From: Loripinus fragilis
Taxonomy: Eukaryota > Mollusca > Bivalvia > Lucinida > Lucinidae
Direction of reading: 5' to 3'
Length of the DNA stretch: 64,000 nucleotides
Assembly (NCBI GenBank): GCA_964019695.1
Contig: OZ026525.1
Location: 60,172,253-60,236,252, forward strand
Shown here: positions 46,901-57,200 of the stretch, piece after piece
Numbering within the stretch: position 1 is the stretch's first letter
Layout of the letters: each line of letters starts with the position of its first letter
Program-made: the position numbers and the translations under genes
Notes under the pieces: generated by a model
What the model was told of the DNA's origin: nothing
The model's database searches: none
What the model saw: only the letters and a program-made list of their open reading frames with translations

Positions 46901-49900
46901 CTGCATATTTCCTGTGTCACAGCAAAAATGGACTATCACATGTATTTAAATTCTTTGCATGCTGGGTAATTTTTCATGCTTGTCTTGTCTGCCGACTATT
47001 TTCAAAATTAACCTTTTCTAAAAATTCTTTCAGGGTCAAACAGTTTGGATCCAGATCAGGACAGATATGATGTCGGTCCTGATCTAGGTGCAAACTGTTT
47101 GCAAAGGTTATCAGCAGACGACAAAAAGAAATTTTAAGTCGTTGCTAGCAAAGAAAGAGTTAACAAGATTAGTGCTTGTACGTGTTGTCAGCTCAATCTA
47201 GAAAGTATTTGTAAAGTGGACCTGGAGTGTATAGTAGAGCAAATCTACGGTTACTAGCAATAAGACAATTTTGAACATTGTATTTTTTTCTGAAGATAAA
47301 TAGCAAAGGATCATTGAAGGTTTGGGCCTTATACGCCTATTTTTCTGCTTCCCAAAACGCTGCTTTTGAGCTTCTAGTGTGGTGCATGTAGTATCAGTGC
47401 AATAGGTGAATCTAATGGCAAGAGCCAGCTAGCAAAATATTTTCAAAATTCTTCCGCACTCGAGAGTTATTGCGGGTAGAAAGGAGAGGGGGTCTGAAAT
47501 TTCATGAAAATAAAAAGTGCTTTAAAAAGTGATTTATGCACGTTTTCTTGATTTATTTGGTAGGCATGGTGATATCTATTGAACATATCATATGCAGAGT
47601 ATTGACGAATCACGATAATTGATGAAATTGTTTTAAAAACCAAAATATGTTTTATAATAAAATGATTTTGGGGAGATAATTTAGAAGTTACCTGTACATT
47701 TTTGACTACATGTACGGTAAATAATACAAAACTGAAAACTCAACAAAATAAATAAATATTTTTGAAGGAATGAAAGTGTCCCATTTAGCATTGGAAAGTA
47801 AAACTGATTCTAACTAGATCCTTTGAATATTACTTTTGCTTTGTTTAAAGGGCATAGCATGTTGAATGTATTTAAAGTGTCCGAATATTTATGGTATACA
47901 TATGCATGTATATCCCTATATGAGACAATATATTGAACAGTAAAGTATTTACCTGTTATAACTCTTTGCATGCCAGTGGATAATTTTGTCGTCTGCCAAT
48001 AGCCTTTTGCAAACAGTTTGAACCCAGATGAAGACCAACAGAATGTCGGTCTTGATCTCGATCCAAACTGTTTGACACTCTGATGGTGATCCTGGGTGGT
48101 TTATTTTTAAAAACTTAATTTTGAAGAAAGTCAGCAGACGAAAATAAAAAACATAAACAGTTCCATAGCATGCAAAATAGATAAGTACAAGACGTTTGCA
48201 AAATAATGTGTCATTTAATAACAGTGAGATTTTTTCTTATGAAAAAATGCATAAAACCTTGCTAATTCTACTTTTAATCTTTAAGTACTTCATATTAAAC
48301 TAGCACAGAATACAAAGCAATTTAGGAGATTGGTTCTAGAGAACTTGTTACTGTCATTAATTTCTTATTCAGAAGAAAAGGCATTTTATGGGCTTAGGCC
48401 CTGGGTTTTTGGGCTGCTGAATATCTTACCCCCCCCCCACCCCTTGTGCCAGCAAGCCACTTCCATACAATGTGTAAAATATGGTTACACATATACATGC
48501 GAAAGCTTTTGCTGGCACACAGGGGGGAATGATATTTTAAAAAAATGTTTTCGGATTTCTATATATCTTAATGTAAAACTGATTGTTCTACCCAAAATTT
48601 TACATCTTTGAAGCATTTAATATCGAAAACAGATTTCACAGCCATAAACTTCTCAGGTCAGGGTAGCTTCAAGGTGAAGAAAGGGACGATTGACAAACTT
48701 TTATTTTTACTGAAAACCATAGGCATTTACCCATAGCAAGTGTCAATGATCCTTTGGTGAGACACATGTGATTTGAATCTTTTCAACATTATTCTTAGCA
48801 GATGACAAAGCAGGCCATGATTTGCTCTTTAGAATCAAAATCTGAAACAGGCAACTGAATCTAGAGGGTATCCAGCTGATACAGCTCTACACTTTATGCA
48901 CCAGTCATTTGTATCCACGCCTATGGGGATAGCGCTGGAATAGCCGGGCTATGGTGCAGGGCAAGTACTTTTTGATTGTCCCCGCGGTACCGGGGAAGTG
49001 CGGCCGGGTTATAACATTGTGACACCTGCTCCAGTGAGATTTTCTGTAGTGTAGGGTGGGGCTATGAGTAGGGTTGTTACCATCAGCTTGTCCCCACTGG
49101 ATGGAGCCTATATCAGGGCTCTGAAAAATGAAGGGTCACTATCCCCGCCCATCCCCGTAGGTGGGGGAGCAGTGGATACAAATGACTGGTGCATTACAGC
49201 TTTATAATTTATTTTGTAAAATACAAGATGTGACCTATATGTACCCAACCATAATCAAAATCATATGACTGTGACTTAGGTTAGCTGATGTGAATTACAA
49301 TAATGGAGTGGATGTTTGTCAGCAATCTTTAAATTAAATGGGCCCATACACGCGATTTTGGTAGTTATCACATAGCATGCGCAAAAGCTTCTCTTAACAT
49401 TTTTGCAAACAGAGCAGAGCCAGATCAGGCAGCTCTTGTAAGAGCTGCCTGATCAGGGTCTACTCTGTTTGCTTATGGAAATATGACTAGATATGATCCT
49501 ACACTAGTGGACCTGACAAGTAATTTTTGTTCTATGTACCTTTAACCCTTTTGCTAACAGAGCAGACCCAGATCAGGCAGCTCTTGAAAGAGCTGCCTGA
49601 TCAGGGTCGACTCTGTTTGCTAATGGAAATATTACATATCTGATCCTACACTAGTGGACCTGACAAGTAATTTTTTGTTCTATGTACCTTTTAACCCTTT
49701 TGCAAACAGCGCAAACCCAGATTAGGCCTGATCAGGGTCTACTCTGTTTGCTAATGGAAATATGATATATCTGATCCTACACCAGTGGACCTGACAAGTA
49801 TTTTTTTGTTCTATGTACCTTTTAACCCTTTTGCAAACAGCGCAAACCCAGATTAGGCCTGATCAGGGTCTACTCTGTTTGCTTATGGAAATATTACATA

Positions 49901-51233
49901 TCTGATCCTACATCAGTGGACCTGACAAGTAAATTTTTTGTTCTATGTACCTTTTAACCCTTTTGCAAACAGAGCAGAAACAGATCAGAGTCTACTCTAT
50001 TTGCTTATGGAAAATATGACATATCTGATCCTACACTAGTAGACCTGACAAGTAATTTATTTGTTCTATGTATAGTGCGACCAGGTAACGGACGTTGGGC
50101 GTGTCAGACAGAACACTGTCATTCACTGTCAATTTAGATCGATCTACAGTAAATTGGGTAAAACAGCACAGGTACGCTTTAAACCTTAAACGCCAAGAAA
50201 AAATCATCCGGAAATTCCATCTCCATTTTTCGTCTGCTGCTATTTTTTCAATAACATTATTTAACAAAGCTAAGTAAAGAGACAAACAGTGTGCACCCAG
50301 ATCAGACTGCTCGTCTGATCTGAGCCTACACTGTTTGTTGGAAAGGCTTCTAAAACATTTCAAAAGACGACAAAAGCTGTCTACTTTTGTTGTGATTGGC
50401 GCTTTAAGGGTTAATCGTGCAAAACAACTGAACCGCAGACGACAAAGGACGGTTAGTATGCCCGGTAAACGTTCGCAGAAAACTTAAGTCTTACTTGTTT
50501 ACAGACACATTGGTTATATTCTATTGCTCACTTGCTATTACCCCCTAGAACCTATGTAGATTTTAGTCAAAATCAGCAAGGCAGACTGGTCTATGTTAGA
50601 ACGGCTGTTGCTGCTACATGTATACAGATATATGGAGTCAGGGTGCACAGCGTAATGAAGATATAATTGCATATAGCGTGCTTTTATCTGTAATTTCCTT
50701 TGGTAGTGTATTTACTATACAGCAATGTCTCAAGTAACCATCTAAAACGCAAAGCTGCGTACACTGGTACCGAGGTCGAAATGTTTTACACATGAAATAC
50801 GGATATAAACGGCATACATATAATATAGGTTTAGTGATCACACATTATTGAACCAACCCAACAAACAGGCTGCCATGAATGGCGCCTTCTAAAACTGTAG
50901 TTATTAATCGGCTTTTGGTTCACTGTCTAGACATGCCCACAACTGGTTCCTATCTCTGTTAGCTTTACATTAGTACGGGACATCGCATACCACGTGGCGA
51001 TACAGTGACCAAATAGCTGACGTGTATAATAACCTGTAGAGAAACCACTGGTAGAGTGTTTGACTTGAGATTAAGGGGCCGTTGGTTTGAGTCTCTCTGG
51101 AGGCACCATATTGTTTCCTTGTGCAAGACACGTTATACTCTGTTTTGTACTGGTTCAACCCAGTAAACGTCCCGGCATGGCTGAAAATTTCTTGGATGGC
51201 ATTGGCAGATCCAGAGGGGGAACAGTGGTCTGG

Positions 51234-51277
<44 letters not shown>

Positions 51278-54200
51278 AAAGATCACAAAAAATAGGTTTT
51301 CATCGCAATACTGGTCCTGATTCCCTGAAAAATTGCATAACTACTAGGCCAGAATTCAATGTTAGGCCATCATCGGCACGCCAGCAAAACGCCATTTAAA
51401 TGGCGTTTTGCTGGCGTGCCGATGATGGCCGGCTTTTAGTGGTATTTTGATCATCTCTATACTCATCAACTAAAAAACAACAACAACAAAAACGTTGTCA
51501 AAGTTGGACCCCATCTGACAAAAGTTTCTGGATCCGCGCATGACTGGGATGTAAAGTATCAACTCATATAATCGATGTCCACAGTTGCTCAGTGCTAGTG
51601 TGTTAGACCTGTGATTAAAGAATCGCTATTTTGGGAAGGTTCAATAAAAGCACTTCGAAAAGTCCTAAGCAAGAGACTTTATTTTCTGCTAAGTACTGGG
51701 TTAACCTAGGTGGACAGGAAACGTCGCGTCATGGCTGCAAAAATGTTGGCAGCGACGCAAAACATCAATACAAACACACAAAATCAACTCAAAATAACAA
51801 AATAGACACTCATCTCTAATTTTTGCTGCAGTTGTGTGCGTCTTCTGGTACACAGGTCCTATGTGAAAATATTCGCGCGTTAAAAATGTTGTCGATGAAA
51901 ATATTCTTCCAAATTCTGTTTGTTTGGCAAGAAAATGATTTGGTGTTTAACTCTGAATTTGAAAAATAGCATTAAATCAACAACATAAAAATAGCCCCCC
52001 CCCCCCCATACACACACACATTAAAATTCAGCATGCTAAGGGTTCAATAAATAGATCACCGGGAAAGGATACACATATCTTTTATTAAACAATAAGACTT
52101 GACTGAGTGAATGTAGATATCATTGTCGAAGATTGATGGTTTGGTTGTATAGTTTAAGATACACGTACGTTTTAAGATACAGTACATATTTCAAACAAGG
52201 TATCTGGGCTGATCAGATTCATCTTCAATATTTCGAAACGCTTATTTTCCACGATACCGCAACTATAAGACTACAGGTATATTCTTTTGGTGTGGAGAGT
52301 TTCACAGATGGGTGAATACGCGAACAATGCAACCTGACTAGCCGATTTCAAAATGTATTTGTCCAGGGGTTGAACTTAGCTAAGAACCGCCCAACGTCTC
52401 TTAACTGGACGGAGTATACCAACATGAAAGTTTATTTATAATTATTCATAGTGGGTGGAGCCTAGCATGAATATTCATGAAGGAAAGGGTTAAATTCCAA
52501 GTTGTTATATCCAGCAGGGCTAGAGGTCTAAATTTTAGTACGAGTCTTCCTCTACAGCCATACTTTATGTATGCAAGCAGCGAAGGCAGGCCATCATCCG
52601 TGCAGGCTTGCCAGAGCCTTCACACCAAAATCTCGTGCTGGCTCCTTGAGGAGCAGTCTGATCTAGATTTAAACGGTTTTCTCAGGTTTATCTGCTCCAA
52701 TAGTTTGCATAAAACACTGAACAGTTGACATGAAAAACCAACATTTGGCCTCGAGCATTTAAAACTTTTTGCATGTTTTAACTCTGGGTAAAACACTGAA
52801 CAGTTGACATGCAAAACCAACAGTTGGCCTCGAGCATTTAAAACTTTTTGCATGTTTATCTCTGGGTAAAACACTGAACAGTTGACATGCAAAACCAACA
52901 TTTGGCCTCGAGCATTTAAAACTTTTTGCATGTTTATCTCTGGGTAAAACACTGAACAGTTGACATGCAAAACCAACAGTTGGCCTCGAGCATTTAAAAC
53001 TTTTTGCATGTTTTAACTCTGGGTAAAACACTGAACAGTTGACATGCAAAACCAACATTTGGCCTTGAGCATTTAAAACTTTTTGCCTGTTTTAACTCTG
53101 GGTAAAACACTGAACAGTTGACATGCAAAACCAACAGTTGGCCTAGAGCATTTAAAACTTTTTGCATGTTTAACTCAACTAGCCATGAAATTTTTCAAGC
53201 TCATATTATAAAATTGTTGAAATTTATCATGCTCATAAATGTTAAAATGCCATCAATTGTTGGCATCTTAATATTTATGAGCATGATAACTATAATATCT
53301 GAGAGTTTTAAATCAAGAAAAGTCTTTATTTTTTAGCATTTCAGTTTTAATGAGCCATTAATTTCATGCTCAGTTGAGTTGAGCATGAAAGAGAGAAATT
53401 ACCTCAGGGCCTGGTCTTCCACTTACCCTTCTCGAGTGGAGCACCGTAATGGGAACATTTGGGTCCAACAGCATAGAATGAGGAGCCATCTCTCACCAGC
53501 AATGCCTGACCGACACCTCCCACATCCACCTCCTTCATTCTAAACAATAACAGTGAAGAAACTAGAATTTGCTTGTAAAACCCTATATGATATTTCCAAG
53601 GAATTTTACTAGGCCAAATGCCATCCCAATTCAAAAAGTAGCAAAAGCTTCACAAAATGGTGTTTATTATTCCCAATTTCTAAGCTCTACATTTTGGTGA
53701 AAACTTCATGAAAATCTGAACAAAAATACCAAAGTTACAGATGCGAAAATTTTCATTCACATATTCATGCAAATTTTCATGAGTTTCTATGATGGGCAAT
53801 TTAAGCTACAAATATGTTACAGCTTTACATTGCTTATTTCTTAAAAAGGTTTTTAATCCATTTAAAATGGCGGTCCAGTTCTTTTTATAGACTACTTCAA
53901 ATTTTCTAATTTTGATGGTCCAAATGCTTTTTTCCCCAATTTCAACAGGCCCCTGGTCCCAACTTCAGAAAGGTCGTAAAATCCCTGTCTCCAAGACCGT
54001 ACATTAACTCTTTCTGTACTGGAAAAATTTGCATGTTTTTCTCGTCTGCTGATTTTTTACAATTAGAGTGTCCAACAGCTTGGATCCAGATCAGGCAGGA
54101 CATTTTGTCGAGCCTGATCTGGGTCCAAATGGTTTGCATAGGTCATCAGCAGATGACACTATTAGATAAAGAGTTAATTTTTCAATTATCCTGCTTTTAG

Positions 54201-57200
54201 TTTTTCAGGTATCAGTGAGGACAAGTTGTCAAAACTTTCATAAAAAGTGGGGCAGACTCGATTTAGCTGTTCTGGAGCACTTGAGAGCACTCTGGCATAC
54301 TCTGTCTTCTGAGGTGGTGTAAACAGAACAGTCACATGACCTGTTCCAAAAAAAGATGGCGGAGCACTGCTAGCTAGGCGGCTAAGAGCCAAATTTTGGC
54401 CTGATTGTGCTATTCCGGATACAAGCATGAAATTTGGCACAGTTGTAGACCATGACTGACTAAGCAGAACGAGATATAGAACCGCATTGGGAAACGCTTA
54501 CTGCTCATGCGCAAAGCATTTTCTGATTTTAGGCTGTTATCATAGAGTTTTCATACAGTTTGACTTTAAAGAAGGGGTCATGTTGGCTGTAGAATAATAA
54601 AATATGGCAAAACTGATGTTAATTGTTTGTAGTTTAGTCCTCTTTATTCTTTAATTGATGCGCATGCGCATAAATTTGAATTTTGTACAAAGATGGTATT
54701 CTGTTTCTCTTTTATTGTAAACTATGCAAAACCCCTACGCCCCAATCAAAGGACCAAAGCATGTCTTCAATACATGATATAGGGACCTACAGACCTGTTT
54801 AGATGCGCATGCGCAGTTGGTTTCTTTTAACTGGATTTTTTATTTACAAGTATAAGCTTTCACAAAAAAAACTCTGTCTACGCTAAACATATATAAAATT
54901 GTTATTAGACTTAAAAGTCAAGTTTTAAGAAAAGAGGATAGTAGGCTTGTGGCAGACAGACAGGCAGACATGCAATCAGTTTTTTTTAAATTTTGCTCAA
55001 GCTCAAGCCCTTGGAACACTGGACAGATGCGCTCACCACCTGAGCTACCAGGGTGGTCCAAAGACACCACCACATATTTTCATTGTGTTGACCAATTTGG
55101 ATTGTTTTGACTTTGGGACGTCTCTGAAAAAGTTATGTTTTAAGCCAAGGCAGTGACGTAGCATATATAGGTCACTGGCCAAGGGCAATATACCCTTTTG
55201 ATAGACAAACAGAAAGACAGACAAACAGGTAGGCAGACATATATATTCTAATACTCTAGAGAGAGCCCTGCACTTTAGGGGAGAAAAAACTCGGTCTAAG
55301 TGTGTCCCGCTTGTGATATGCCTTCATCATAGCTCCAGATAAGGATTGGAGGCAATTGGGTATTTACCCACCTCTTTTTGGCTTAATTGGGTATTTCAAA
55401 TTTTAAATTGGGTATTTCAAGTTTTTGTATTGGGTATCCATCTGAAAGCAAATAAGCAATGAAAGCGGGCCTTGTTTCTCCTGATTTTTTTGTTTACTTT
55501 CGGTTTCACTTTCAGAAAGCACACTGGCAATATTAGTATATCTGAGATCGCTATTTGCAACTTATTTGGAAAATCCAACGTATTTATCAAGTCACCTTTG
55601 ATTCTTCGAACCCCCAACGCGGTATTAGAGTTAGTTACGATATGATATTATTCAATTCCTCTGGGGCATTTTCGCCCACGATACGCCATTGTTATTGTAA
55701 AGCGAGACAAATGTCGTAATCTTGTAAATATTGGGTATTGCTAAACAGAGATAAGAAACCTCCTGGACTGGTTTACAATTTATTTAACTAGATTCGGCGC
55801 CACGCCGTGTATAAATTTGTACCGAACAACAGCTTGTGATGCGAAAAACGCCAAGCGCAAACTGAATACTAAAGCGTCATACGCTACAAAAAAGTTCGGA
55901 TTTGAGTATCGAGGATTTTTATTGCGTTTATGTACGCACAGAAATGAATTTAATTGCGTTTTCAGGTCCAAGAAATTGCGTAAATACGCAATACGCAGCC
56001 TTATCTGGAGCTATGCTTCATTTGCGCCTTGTTCGCATGAGGAGGCAGATACAAGAATATTTGCTTGTGCTACGGAAGCAGCTAAAAGGCCTAGCAAGAA
56101 AATAAGCAGTTGCGCTGTTGATACTGATGTAGTAGTTCTGGTCATACCTGTGGTGCAACAGTTGCAAGTGAGTGGATGAACTGCGGGGTTGGCAAAAATC
56201 ACCGACTATCCTTGCTGTAAAATCAATTTTTTTTTTGCTTTATTCATTCACTCACAGGTTGCAATAAAACACCCTTTCTCCTTGTTCGTGGAAACGGTGG
56301 ATAAGCTTTCCAGCTGCAACTGGGTATTTTGTAAAAAATGAACTCTCTCCCTGAAAAGCGACCTTCACATTACCTCTGCACCATTGAACGATTCATCAAA
56401 GTACTGTATGATAGAACACGCAAGCACCTGCATGAACATAGAAATGGCTAGAGAACATTTGTTTACCAAAAAGTTTTGTTCAATGAAATGATAGCCCTTA
56501 CGAGAGGTGGCTTTGTACCAGCACATTTTAATCAGCAAATCAAGGCTCATGTGTTAGAGTCAGTATAAGAACAGGGAAAATGAATAACAAGTCCAGCAAA
56601 CTGTGATGGATAGAACTAGACACTGAAATGTACAGTCCACTGTGGATAACCATACCACAAGTATCAATATCTTCTCTTGATCTTGTGAAATATGGCTGTC
56701 TTTAAGGTTGCAGAAGTAGCAAATACAGCTCTCCAATGTCTGTGGTGGCAACTTTGAACACTGCATGTCTGTAAATTGATGATTGTTTTTAAAATTTGTA
56801 CTGAAAATCCTTTGAGAAGGCTGTGTCATATCAGCTTACATACAGAATATGGCACATATTGCCAGCTATCTTGGTTAAATGTCTCTTTGAAAATGTATAC
56901 GTTTGTATATAAGATCAACGTGATCTTGTCATCTTGGCCTTTATGCCATGTAACCAAAAATAAACGCATAACAATGCACGGACATAAGTTCAAAAGACAG
57001 TCAAACACTCTTCAGTAAACTCCATAACATGAGTTACAGTCGAAGTTACATTACGGTATGTAGTCATTCAAGAACATGATGGATAACCATGCATGTTCCC
57101 AGCATAACAAGAGAAATTCATTCATGTCAAATTTTGTCATTATTTACTTTTGAATATAGTCTGTGCTTATTATTGTCACTTATATATATCCAGCTGTGTA

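Noticed and set aside
49400..50050. Regularly spaced repeats resembling a CRISPR array
   Set aside because: The repeats are about 130-150-bp hairpin units in an animal intron, with no constant short repeat and unique spacers, and no cas genes.
51087..51399. Two overlapping open frames with a long proline run
   Set aside because: They are the translation of the 42-C homopolymer and part of a SINE; no splice or domain support.
52620..53058. Minus-strand open frames with repeated '[20 protein letters not shown]' units
   Set aside because: A by-product of the 78/79-bp tandem repeat; no start context, splice sites or known family.
54186..54440. Minus-strand frame of 84 codons reading '[20 protein letters not shown]'
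   Set aside because: It looks somewhat protein-like but crosses the left end of the 54371 transposon and has no match that I recognise; not enough to call a gene.
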